Both the position numbers and the translations under genes were made by a program. Below, piece after piece: positions 19,844-29,535 of a stretch of DNA of 30,061 bases. Position 1 is the first letter of the stretch, and every line of letters begins with the position of its first letter. This stretch comes from Pilaira anomala. Lineage: Eukaryota > Mucoromycota > Mucoromycetes > Mucorales > Mucoraceae. Location of the stretch: NCBI GenBank assembly GCA_025716855.1, contig JAIXMQ010000139.1, forward strand, positions 1-30,061, written 5' to 3'. The notes beneath the pieces were generated by a model that saw only the letters and a list, made by a program, of their open reading frames with translations, searched no databases and was not told where the DNA came from.

Positions 19844-20763
19844 AGATATAAGATGTTGGTGGATTCTTTCAGTGTTTCTGTCCATGGTAGTCAAATATTT
19901 TTACGTCTTAAGGCGTTTGATCCTACTTTAGATTATCCAGTTGAAGTGTTGCATACGATCCCACTTGGCTGTATTAAATACTTGGTCAACTATTTAGTGA
20001 AAAACGTTCTAAGTGATACTGAAAAAACTGTCTTGGAGAAGTTATTTCTTGTTGTAGAAGTAAACATGCTTATTCCCGTACCTTTCGATATAATTTTCGT
20101 CACTCTGGTTCTTTTCTTGGAAGGGATTACAAGCAATTGATTCAAATTTTGCCAACAATTCTTCGTAAAGAGTTCCCTGACCATTCTGAAACTATGGGTT
20201 TTTTTATTGATGCGTTCAAGTACTTAGGTCAATTGTGTTCCTTAATATATATGCGTAATGTATATAGTCAGTTTGAATTGTATAAAAGTATATTTGGATA
20301 CATTCTCGACAAATTTATTTATGCAATGTATTCGCTTGATGACCATCTCAAGAATGAGGCTAATCCACCAATGTTTTCATTGAAACCAAAGGTACATATG
20401 TTTCATCACATCTTAGAGGATATTGAACGATTTGGTTGCCCTTTACAATATGACACCGAAAGTGCCGAACAATTCAACAAGTTCATCCGTGAACATTTTT
20501 TTATGACAAATAGACAGTTCACGTCTCGAGATGTTGCAATTTGTTTTTGAAAACAGTTTATCTGTCGTCAAATTTTTAACGGATTTTCTTTTGTTTATGT
20601 CAAGAAGTGGAAAGAAAGAAACGTTTGGTATGAAGCTGTTGTTTGTAGTGAGACTGGTATTGCGATAAAGGCGTTGCTGACAGAAAATCCAAAGTTCAAG
20701 AAGCATTTCTTTGGTGCAAGAGCAAACATCACTGATAGTTATCAGATTCTGAGGTCTAAGGTT
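19844..20763 (+). pseudogene. Plavaka-like transposase copy 1, C-terminal part
   Basis: RYKMLVDSFSVSVHGSQIFL, then FDPTLDYPVEVLHTIPLGCI parallels the minus-strand copy (FDPTQDFPVDILHSVPLGVI). A frameshift near 20050-20090 leads to SGSFLGRDYKQLIQILPTIL. Next come FSLKPKVHMFHHILEDIERF and AEQFNKFIREHFFMTNRQFT, a TGA near 20549, and KALLTENPKFKKHFFGARAN ending ITDSYQILRSK at about 20760. Compared with the other copy, roughly 100 residues, including the equivalent of ADNPRHSQMAMHKGTSS, are missing between 18544 and 19844. Nothing of the gene is found beyond the LTR that starts at 20764. Confidence 0.75.
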
Positions 20764-21992
20764 TGTTGTATTTTGTCACGGACGAGGCAGGCAGTTGAAG
20801 GCGGAAGATAACTTAATACAAGATGATAATAATAAAATAGGATTTATTAAGCAAGAAAAGATGATAAGATCCTGAATAAGGATTTCTAAAGTAAAAACTT
20901 ATGTCTATTTATATAAAATAAAGACATAAATTTGTGACAAGTTAAATTATAAATTATTAATAAAAGATGATTCATGATGTGACAAGGAGAGATTCGGGAC
21001 AAGATTTGAATGATTGATTGAAAACATAGGCTGGGATAATAGATTAACAAGAGTGGACGGAGATGAGTGATTATATTTGATAGATTGAAGCGGAAGTTAC
21101 GGAAAGCGGGAAACTGGTAACAGGATTGAGTGTCAGTAAATATTTAGACTTGAGTGCAGGATACGGGAAAAAGGTTTAAACAGAGTAATACGTGGTTTGA
21201 GTTCATGACATATTTGACCTATACTACTTATATAAAAGGATATTACATAACTCTTATTTAAACAATATATGACTATACTACTTAAAGATTGACATATCAA
21301 TACGAATTGATACACAATACAATGTTATCGGACTATGGGAAATACATGATGTAGAATTTACACTAAATTCTGATAATTCAATCCAAAACCTATTACATGT
21401 TTAGATTGAATAATTACAATTGACACTATATTAGTAAAATACTTGTAGGAAGCAAAGCGATGTTGCATCATATGTTTAATAGTTGAGTAGCTACACCTAT
21501 TATACCAGAACAGATATGAGTAATAATCCGGGCTGACTCTTGTATTTATAATAAAGGATATATGACAGATCTTGTAAATATTCATACCTTACAGTATGTG
21601 CTTTGGGCAAAAAATAAAGGTAAAAGATCGTCGGTACATAATTGAATTAAGTCATTGTGTTACCTCGATTGAGCGCTATGACAGGGTAATCCAGTACCTG
21701 TCATATCTCAGATACAAACACCTACACTGTTCTACTTACATCATGCAAAACTAAGAACATAAAATAATAAACTATATATCACGCTAGACATTAGAGCTGA
21801 TATATAGACTAAATAATACTATAACATTATGTCATTAACAAATCTTTAATAATAATATAAATAGTCGCATAGTTAAGAAATATGGAGCTCTCAGTTAATT
21901 TTGAATAAAAAATAAACCCCCTTTGTTCGTTGTCATTTAATTTATCGCGTTTTATTTTTATTTTATAAAACCCTTCAAACCGAATTCCAACG
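20764..21992 (-). mobile_element. LTR family 1, inverted copy (about 787 bp), split by a second LTR
   Basis: Reverse-oriented relative of 18831-19628. It starts TGTTGTATTTGACC (reading the complement of the other copy's 3' end across the insertion) and ends CCGAATTCCAACG at 21992. The insert at 20774-21210 plus one TATTT interrupts it after 10 bp. Flanks differ (AGGTT at 20759-20763, AATAT at 21993-21997), so no target-site duplication survives. This suggests recombination or deletion at this LTR. The minus-strand ORF at 21358-21585 is only LTR sequence. Confidence 0.85.
20774..21210 (+). mobile_element. Solo LTR, family 2 (437 bp)
   Basis: TGTCACGGACGAGG at the start and GAGTTCATGACA at the end (terminal TGTCA/TGACA), flanked by TATTT at 20769-20773 and 21211-21215. 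Removing it and one TATTT rebuilds the end of the family-1 LTR exactly, proving later insertion. Unrelated in sequence to family 1. Strand is arbitrary. Confidence 0.9.
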
Positions 21993-22708
21993 AATATATT
22001 TATAGTTTTTCGTTACTATCTTTTATTTTTAAAACCTACCAATTTTTTTTTTATAATGTTTTAAAACTATTTTTGAATTCAGAATTTACGGAGTATGTCC
22101 AGTATATAATTTTAGTAAATAATCAGTTCGAAGTCATATTAAGGTTAGGTTAAAAAGTGCGGAAAATATAATTAAAAAGGTCACGTGTGAGTCATGTGAT
22201 CTAGAAAAAGGAAAAAATCTGTCTGCCAAATTTTTTGATTTTTTTTTTTCAAGTTTTGATTTCAAGTTCATAATTTTTCTTTTTTTTCAAAATTTTGTAA
22301 CTTTATTTTAGTTTTAAGAAAATGTAATTGTATCACACAAAACCAGGTACTTTATTGTCTTTGCAACAAGCATGAAATGGCAAATAGTGACTAACCTCAA
22401 AATTTTCACACAAAAAAAAGGCTGTGAACTGAAAATATAAATATTAAATAGTCCGCAATGGAAAAAGGAATTTTTTCAGAAGCGCCCCAAGGAAGAGTGT
22501 CAAAATGAAAAAACGTTTTTAGGGGTCGCACCTAACCATGGCAAATTCGTGTCATGAAATTGTTATGACCAACAGACCGTATAAGTACCGAATTAGTTTA
22601 TACGGAGTAGGGGAAATATGCGAAACGCACTTTCACGTGATTTTCACGTGCATATCATGTGATTGCTTGATTATATACAGTAAACTAAGCTAATATTGAA
22701 TTTTAGAC
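21993..22708. other. Non-coding spacer with repeated TACGGAGTA and TCACGTG..TCATGTGAT motifs
   Basis: No gene seen. TACGGAGTA occurs at 22087-22095 and 22601-22609. The composite TCACGTG-N4-TCATGTGAT occurs at 22181-22200 and 22644-22663. CACGTG is also at 22634-22639. This may be two diverged copies of a small element end. Confidence 0.6.
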
Positions 22709-22711
22709 TAT

Positions 22712-22742
22712 GGGTGCGCTCAAGATGCTTTCGCAAAGTTTT
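22712..22742 (+). repeat. Harbinger left TIR (31 bp)
   Basis: Perfect inverted match to 26153-26183. The G-rich outer end is typical of the superfamily. Confidence 0.93.
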
Positions 22743-23040
22743 CAAACTCCTAGAATGGTTAAAAATACTAAGCCAGATTTGGAGACATATCCAAATTAGT
22801 AGATATAAGCCACCAAATTCTAGCGAAAGGTCTTTCCCTTCGACAACCCTAAAAAAGGAAATCATAAACTGCCCGTTACACACAAAAATGCACTAAAATC
22901 TGAGTTATACAAAATATGATGTCAATTCAGGAACAATTTATTATAAATATTTGACATGAAATACAATTGACATATTCTTTTTATTAATAAAGTACTACCT
23001 TTTTTTAATACAATACTACCTTTTTTCTTACCTCGAAACA

Positions 23041-24138
23041 ATGTCTCAACCTTCCAGAAATTTTCAATTCGTAGCTGATCAATATTCAGCTCACTATTCT
23101 AACCGTAGAAATGATCAAAGCAGAAGTAGTACCACACCTGCTCCTTCTCAAGAAGATTCTTCTACCATGCCTGGTTCTTCTTTGGATGCTTCTTCTTTGT
23201 ATAGTCGTTCAAGTTCAAGTAATGGCGGTGTAAGATGGAATGATAAAGCAACATGGATCTTCTTGCAAATCATGTTAGGTATCAACGACCCTTTGGCCAA
23301 TGCTACTGATACTTTTGTAAAAGGAAGAATTTGGGATCAAGCATTGGTATGTTTCCGGGAACAGCTTGTAATCAACTACAATGGCATTACCGCTGAAATA
23401 GCAAGATTTTTGGATTCAAGATTCGATGTGAAAAACATGCAAGACCAATGGAATAGAATGAAAATGAAATACAGAGATTTAAAAACTGAGAATGGGATGA
23501 CTGGAATCGGTGGTGTCAATCCAAATATTACTTGGCCATTTTACGATGAGGTTGGTCAGATCTTGGCTAACGATCGTACCATACATCCTCAGATAGTGAT
23601 GGGTACTGATATCAATGGTGAAGGGCCTACAATGGTGACAGAAAACTTATATACCGAGCCGCATGTCAGAGAAGGTATGAGTAACGAGGACAAGGAGAGA
23701 TTGATTGAGGAAAATGCAAGACAACGAGGTGTGGTCCATGTACCAAGTCGCCAAATCCAAGAAAAAATACTTGTACCTGCACGTCGTTATGCAAGACTGA
23801 ATAGTGCTAATTCCCAAGGAATTTCAGGTAATTCTTTGAATTATGTTACTGGAGCCGGGCGCCGTACAAGAAGACGTGTGGAAAGAGAAGATGAACAAGA
23901 CAGTCGAAACAGTGGTAGTAACAATTTTGATGGAATTGGCACTCCAAATGATATCCGTTCACTGATTAATGATGCGATTACTAGAAGTAGTCAAAACATG
24001 AAAGAGAACATTGATTACTATCATCAACTGTCGATGGAACGTCTTGATAGAATTAGCCAGATTCTTGATCATCAGAGAAGATTAGACCGAGAAGAAAGAG
24101 AAAATTTTTTTAGAAATAGAAACAATTCACGCTCTTAA
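23041..24138 (+). CDS. Harbinger Myb/SANT-like DNA-binding protein
   Basis: 365 codons from the ATG at 23041, single exon. A Ser-rich N-terminus (1-62) is followed by a Myb/SANT-like (trihelix-type) domain at about 65-175: RWNDKATWIFLQIMLGINDP, FDVKNMQDQWNRMKMKYRDL and ITWPFYDEVGQILAND. A basic patch RRTRRRVERE near residue 280 is a candidate nuclear localisation signal. The Arg/Glu-rich C-terminus, SMERLDRISQILDHQRRLDR, looks helical or coiled. In characterised Harbinger systems the Myb-like partner binds the transposon ends and helps bring the transposase to the nucleus and DNA. The same role is inferred here from the shared TIRs. It faces the transposase gene tail to tail, 138 bp apart. 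Confidence 0.88.
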   Translation: MSQPSRNFQFVADQYSAHYSNRRNDQSRSSTTPAPSQEDSSTMPGSSLDASSLYSRSSSSNGGVRWNDKATWIFLQIMLGINDPLANATDTFVKGRIWDQALVCFREQLVINYNGITAEIARFLDSRFDVKNMQDQWNRMKMKYRDLKTENGMTGIGGVNPNITWPFYDEVGQILANDRTIHPQIVMGTDINGEGPTMVTENLYTEPHVREGMSNEDKERLIEENARQRGVVHVPSRQIQEKILVPARRYARLNSANSQGISGNSLNYVTGAGRRTRRRVEREDEQDSRNSGSNNFDGIGTPNDIRSLINDAITRSSQNMKENIDYYHQLSMERLDRISQILDHQRRLDREERENFFRNRNNSRS

Positions 24139-24276
24139 TATTTTTTAAACTTACTCTTTTTTTTTTACATAAACAATAAATAACAATTTATTCGTCTGAT
24201 AAACTTTTTTAACTCATGCAACAAGTACATTTCAAAATCTAAATCATAAAAAATCCAAATAAAAAAAAGTTTATTA
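24139..24276. terminator. Shared 3' region with poly(A) signals on both strands
   Basis: AATAAA at 24175-24180 on the plus strand and TTTATT at 24187-24192 (AATAAA on minus) lie 6 bp apart between two convergent stop codons. They probably serve the Myb gene and the transposase respectively. Signal motifs only. Confidence 0.5.
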
Positions 24277-24825
24277 TTAATAATCATCATCTTCACTATC
24301 TTCATCCTGTTCTTCCATTCTTCTTTGATGGTTCTCCCACAACATCCTCATCTTTCTTTGTCTTAAAACAACAGCTTCATCCCTTGATCTTCGTAACTGC
24401 GTATTTCTTGCCCTTCCTCCTCCAGTGAATACATTCAAGTTGTCTAATCCAAATAACTCACTGAATTCGATATGTTCTTCTTCAGATGTTGTTCTGCTGT
24501 TGATTTGAATGAATTCATCGAAGTTTCGGGTATCAAGGAATTCTCCAGTGTCATTTTGATCGATACAAATGTTGTGTAAGCAACAACAGGCATGAATGGT
24601 TTTAACAATTCTTTGAATATATAACTGGTAAAGATGTTTCCAGAGGAATCTCCATCTTGCGGTCAATAATCCAAAAGAATGTTCAACTTTTTGTCGTGTT
24701 CTTGAATGCACAAGATTGTAATATGTTTGTTCAGGGGAGTTTACTTGATCTTCCTTAAACGGGACCCAAAGATTCTTCAAAAGAGGAAAGGCTGAATCTT
24801 CATTGAAATAAATGTTATATTTCCG

Positions 24826-24856
<31 letters not shown>

Positions 24857-25915
24857 TTTTTACCTGCAATGATGACAGTTCCGGCTGGACACATCTCTTC
24901 AGGGTTGAATATCAATGGCTTGCAAATCTTACTGTTAGAAAATGCACGGGCATCATGTGTTCTTCCTAAATAATATATAATTATAACATTTTTAGCTTAA
25001 GTCTCATACAGAGATAATTATTCACATGTTGCTCTTTTTGTCTCTATTTTTTTTTTTTTTTTTTTTTTTTTTACCTGTCTCTCCAATTTGAACGAATAAG
25101 TATCTTCCTGCATAATCACAAACTGCGAGCATGTTCAAGGAAGCATGGTTTTTTCTATCGATGTAATCGTTTCCTCTGACACTAGGTTTCTGGATAACGA
25201 AATTCTTTCCATCCATAGCTCCAATCACGTTATCAAGACGTTCGTTGTCGCCCAAGTTCTTGAAGCCATTTGCAATTTCAAGAGCACGTACAGGGTCGTT
25301 ATATGGCCATGAGATTACGCTGGCACTAATTCTAAACATGAAATCCACAAATCGATTGGTAGCATTGTTGTAAGAACCAGCTGAAACACCCAAATTTACC
25401 TCTGCAATTCGAAATCCAAAGTGTGTGTTTGCGAATCTCCAAAGAACCAAAGCGATTTGAATTTCTACAGGGATTCCATTTCTTAATTGAGATCCTGCAT
25501 ACTCAGGTGCTTCGGTTGCTCTTTCAACAAGCCAGTTGAACGTAGATACGCTAACCCTATAATGGGTCTTGAAGAGCTTCTCGTCAGTTTTCAAAAAGGG
25601 ATGCTTTTGGACCCAATATTGTTCGGTGAAATCCAAACGATCGTGTTTACGACGAACATGTCTAAACATTCTTGGTGGTGAATTCGTATAGATTTCATGC
25701 AGCATAGAGATTGAAAATATCATCAGACTACTGTTGTCTTCGTTAATCATTTCCAAAAAAAATTCCTCGAAATCTGCATCATCGGCTATCAAAAGCTCTT
25801 CGAGAAGGTCTTGTCTTCTTTTCTGCTGTTGTTCAAGGAGGTCGAAGTACTCATCATCATAGAATCTACTATCGTTATCTTCAGTATAGTTTTCAGTGTA
25901 TTGTTGGTTGTTCAT
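24277..25915 (-). CDS. PIF/Harbinger DDE transposase (three exons)
   Basis: Exons are 25915-25075, 24965-24864 and 24797-24277, with introns of 109 nt (24966-25074, ACAG|GTAAAA ... ATTTAG) and 66 nt (24798-24863, GCAG|GTAAAA ... ATGAAG). The joined product is 487 residues. An acidic N-terminus is followed by an HTH-like region (LKTDEKLFKTHYRVSVSTFN, LRNGIPVEIQIALVLWRFAN). The DDE_4-type nuclease has its catalytic residues in VIGAMDGKNF, GRTHDARAF and KVEHSFGLL; AGDSAFPLLKNLW, created by joining exons 2 and 3, is the family's GDSAYPL motif and confirms the splice. It cuts at the 31-bp TIRs with help from the Myb partner. No stop or frameshift remains once spliced. Both introns contain 24-26 nt A runs right after the donor. 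Confidence 0.93.
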
Positions 25916-26152
25916 TTTATGTAGGTACTATAGTAATGTAAAGTAAAGAGGAAAGGGGAAAAAGAAACCATCAAAATGACATCAAAATAATGCAAATCTG
26001 TACTGGATTATAAATTGAGTTTTATTTTAAGGTATACATGATCAAAATTACATCATCTACTCTAGTCATTTTAGATATGACTTCGGAGACATGTTTATCC
26101 ATTTTCAATCTGAGTTTTTACCCAAAAAAAGACATCTACAAATTTGGTCAAA

Positions 26153-26183
26153 AAAACTTTGCGAAAGCATCTTGAGCGCACCC
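26153..26183 (-). repeat. Harbinger right TIR (31 bp)
   Basis: Perfect inverted match to 22712-22742, followed by TAT. Confidence 0.93.
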
Positions 26184-26186
26184 TAT

Positions 26187-27520
26187 GTTTTTATAACATA
26201 CACGTCCAAGTCTTTATCAATTATACCAAACAAAAACAATAGATTTAGTACAAAAGCTTGTGTAAAAAGAACTTTAAATCTGCAAAAAAAAAACAGGATG
26301 TTAATAAAATAAACTCTCTATTATACAGCGCAAGAAAAAACAATTTTTGGTAATGCTAATACACTTATATTACCTACTAGTATATAATGTATTAGCAGAT
26401 TCTAGTAGATTTCTATTAATGCTAATACATCATGTATTAGTAGATGTATGAAGGAATATTAATCGTTTTAGCAAACATACAATGGTGTGTATCGTCCCAC
26501 GTAACTTCAAATTTAGCATAAATCAAAAAAATCTAATTGATTGAAAAAAATTTCTTGTTAAATCATCGATTTAGCATTCATATTACTCATTTTTAGTAAA
26601 TTCCTATTCATATATTTGTATTTCTAGCGCTTTTTAATGGGATATTCAATTAAAATCCATAAATAAAGCAGTATTATTGATTAAAAATATACACTTTTCT
26701 TTTTGGTAAAAAATTAGGGCAGCAGTTTATTATAAAATGACAATGTATGATGATAAATGAAAATAGATGACGTTTAATTGAGTAGAATGAGGTCGATTTA
26801 GACTAATAGTGGTAATCATTTATTGATAAAAAAGATATAATATATTATCTGGTTGAGGCTAATATATAATGAATAAAAAAAAAAAGGAGCAGTGATACTT
26901 ACTGCAATATGATACATCATAATACTTTAAAAAAAGTGTATGCTCTTCTGTAAACCATAAAGGATATTAGACGCTATTTAGGTGAAAAAGTTACCTAAAA
27001 AATATCACGCATTAATAAGTGATATCAAATGAAAAAATATAGGTATGAAGTTAAATGTTTTTAACCTTTTTTCTAAGCATTATATTATTATGCTAAAATT
27101 ATAATATATACCAGTACATTAGAAATCATACTTATAATACTTTTATCAATAAATGTTTTCACTTCAACAAATATGAACATAAGATTAAACAGAGAGTCTT
27201 ATTTTTTATACCTATGCCATTATGAATGGTTAACAACGGCAAAATTTAATTGTATATCTTTTTTTTTACCAGTTATTAGGGGTTAACCAACTGATTGTTT
27301 TGCATATTAATCTCAAAAAAAAAAAGTTAAAAATCAAAGTAGAGAATTAAAGAAAAAAAGTAGAAAAGTAGAAAAGAAAAAAGAAAAATAAAAAAAATAC
27401 AAAATCTATAGGAAGATAAAAAAAGCAAACTAATAACAAATGCTGAATTTTATTTCTCATAACCAAATGGCTTATGACATAATACCATACAATACATAAA
27501 TACCACTAAAGTTTTCTCAT
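26187..27520. other. AT-rich intergenic stretch without recognisable genes
   Basis: Only short, compositionally random ORFs on either strand. It contains the inverted-repeat cluster at 26354-26440, many A/T runs and purine-rich tracts around 27330-27425. No element ends recognised. Confidence 0.6.
26354..26440. repeat. Inverted-repeat cluster built on CTAATACA
   Basis: TGCTAATACA (26354-26363) pairs with TGTATTAGCA (26388-26397). TGCTAATACA recurs at 26420-26429, where CTAATACAT-C-ATGTATTAG (26422-26440) is a near-perfect palindrome. Two related hairpins lie side by side. Confidence 0.8.
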
Positions 27521-27529
27521 TTTGTAACT

Positions 27530-29535
27530 TACCTCAATTACTATGTCTTCACAATCAAACCAACCCCCATCCAAATAACGCATGATTTCTAACACTCTTG
27601 AAGTTTTTTTTTTTTTTTACTTCGCTTGCTTTGTTTTTTTATGCACTCAAGCTTTGGTAATGAGATATGATCGCCCAGTATGAACTAAACTTTGAAATGT
27701 TGACAAGTCGAATGCCTTCTTGCTCATTTAAAGTGAATCCAAAGTCCAATACCTCCTTATATTTAATTGATTCAATTGAAGGAATAATATCATTGAGTCC
27801 GATGTGCAGGTTACCATAATGATCAGTTTTCACGCCGGGAAATCAGGAAAAAATACTTAAATAACACCTCAATAGCATATGTCGCTGTAATACGAAAGAC
27901 CCGTCTTGTTCTTCTAAAATTTGGCCCAGAACTATATCGCTCTCTTATATTCTTGCGATAACCAAAGAAAAGCTACTTGAAATCAGGAGTTTTGTTCTGG
28001 ATTGCTTTGATAGCATAACCAGTCTCACAGCGAAAATTTTTTTCATATACATCATTTTGTTTTCATCTTTTGGTATATACAAATGAGAGTCCATTGAACA
28101 GCTGGCGACAGATGAACTGCTTGACAACTTGAGCTGCAACATTCCGAGATGTGTACTGTCTATTTGTCATAAAAAGATGTTCTCTGATGAATTTGTTGAA
28201 CTGTTCAGGGCTTTCTGTTTCATATTGAAGTGCAAGGCCAAACCGTTCGATATCCTGTACTATATGATGAAGTATATGCAACTTCGGCTTCAGAGAAAAT
28301 ACCTGTGCGCTAGAGTCATGATCCTTAAGATGAGTATTAAGATTAAATAAGGCATCGGTAAAGTTTAGTAAAGCACTTCGTAACGCTTGCATATAGATAT
28401 CATACTTTTCTCCAACACCACGAAGATATTTCAACGGGCATAACTAACCAAGGTAATTCAAGGCTTGCGAAATAAATCGAATAGTATTATTTGGATCAGG
28501 CAATACCATTCCAAGAACTGTAGGAATTACTTGTATCAACTGTTTGTAATCTCTTCCAAGAAAAGAACCACAATGTCTCAGATTCTTTCTAAAATTTCTG
28601 GAATATGCATCTTTATTTTTGCAACTAAGAAGAATATTACTAAGATGATCTCTTTCAGACGCAGTGAGGACCTTTTTCATCAAATCGCAAACCAAATACT
28701 TAATGACGCCGAGAGGAACAGAATGCAAAATATCCACAGGGAAGTCTTGTGTGGGATCAAAATCTCGAAGTGCTAAAAACGTCTCACTCCCGGTAACCAA
28801 AAAGCTGTACTTGTCTGATTTCATCTTATATCTCGGTACATCAGTTGAATTACACCGAATTACTTCATGTAGTTGTGTCAGGTCTCTTCGTCGATAGTCA
28901 TGTAAAACATGCCTATGTTCAGTAAGAGGATCCATATTCATTTCCAAATTAGCAAGAGTGCGAGGCTTTAGAAGTAAGCATTTACGACATGGTGCTTTTG
29001 AACTGGTCCCCTTGTGCATGGCCATTTGAGAGTGTCTTGGATTATCAGCCATTAACATAATCATTATGACTGTATGAATACACTTCTATGCCTTCTTCTA
29101 GTTGCTTTAAGTCTTCAACAATTGCTCCCAACATATTCACAGCTTGTAGGTTTTTATCTGAAGTACAAAAGAACATTGCATTTTCACGTCGAGTTCTTTT
29201 TTCCAAAGGCATGTTATTTAAATACATGAGATAACTATCGAAAACATTATATTGTTTTGATTTGTTACCAGAAGCATCGTCAAACCAAATAACAATAGGT
29301 GAGATGACAGCTTTTCTAAACTTTTGATCATTTTCAGATGAACCAGGTATGATACGTTTATACCGGTTGTAATCAGACCAAAGACGAGAAATATCACTGT
29401 TGATACCAGCATGCAAAAAAACGAACCCACCATTATTATCGTATTCTACTGTACAGCCATTTCCCTGGAAGTTAGGTTCTTTTTTAATACTAGACACAAG
29501 ATTGAGTAATGGTTGATATATACCAGCTATATATC
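27530..29535 (-). pseudogene. Plavaka-like (CACTA superfamily) transposase copy 2, 5'-truncated and stop-ridden
   Basis: Reading leftward from about 29535: IAGIYQPLLNLVSSIKKEPN, then WFDDASGNKSKQYNVFDSYL (first catalytic block) and TSDKNLQAVNMLGAIVEDL. After a frameshift near 29055 it reads MADNPRHSQMAMHKGTSSKA, FDPTQDFPVDILHSVPLGVI, GSFLGRDYKQLIQVIPTVLG, FSLKPKLHILHHIVQDIERF and PEQFNKFIREHLFMTNRQYT. In-frame stops: TAG at 28441-28443 where copy 1 has Gln (CAA), TGA after FVYTKR where copy 1 has Trp, and TAG after TPDFK. The tail includes LVNISKFSSYWAIISHYQSL and, after a T15 run (27604-27618), VLEIMRYLDGGWFDCEDIVI. The N-terminal finger and acidic linker of copy 1 are missing. It keeps the region copy 1 lost and vice versa. 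Non-functional. Confidence 0.75.

Larger units (their letters stand above)
4286..20763 (+). mobile_element. Plavaka-like (CACTA superfamily) element copy 1, split by nested insertions
   Basis: One transposase gene can be followed through four separated blocks: 4286-4605, 11240-11466, 17338-18544 and 19844-20763. The gaps are filled by a hAT element with a Tc1 inside it, a LINE, and a Tc1 remnant plus solo LTR. The hAT and LINE junctions each carry a clean target-site duplication, and removing them restores the frame. The family call rests on the YSDDTSGNKSK block (first catalytic Asp region of Plavaka transposases) and on similarity to a second copy at 27530-29535. I could not define the element's own termini. 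The coordinates given are those of the gene remnants. Confidence 0.7.
22712..26183. mobile_element. PIF/Harbinger DNA transposon, structurally complete
   Basis: 3472 bp with 31-bp terminal inverted repeats, 22712-22742 and 26153-26183, starting GGGTGCGCTCAAGATGCTTT and matching across all 31 positions. Both sides are flanked by TAT (22709-22711 and 26184-26186), a 3-bp duplication of the length expected for the family, though the usual target is TWA. It carries the two standard genes, a Myb/SANT-like DNA-binding protein (plus strand) and a DDE transposase (minus strand), here convergent. Both frames are intact, so it could be autonomous. Confidence 0.93.

Noticed and set aside
18831..21992. 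Full-length LTR retrotransposon between the two family-1 LTRs
   Set aside because: The LTRs are in opposite orientation, the left has its own TSD, and the DNA between is Plavaka-like transposase plus another LTR, with no gag or pol.
24838..24861. T runs in Harbinger as reverse-transcribed poly(A) tails of an inserted retroelement
   Set aside because: They sit exactly within splice-defined introns, and no TSD or retroelement body adjoins them.
27596..27620. Short GT-A15-CTTCAAG intron in Plavaka-like copy 2
   Set aside because: It would be only about 25 nt, too short for splicing. A slippage run in a dead gene is simpler.
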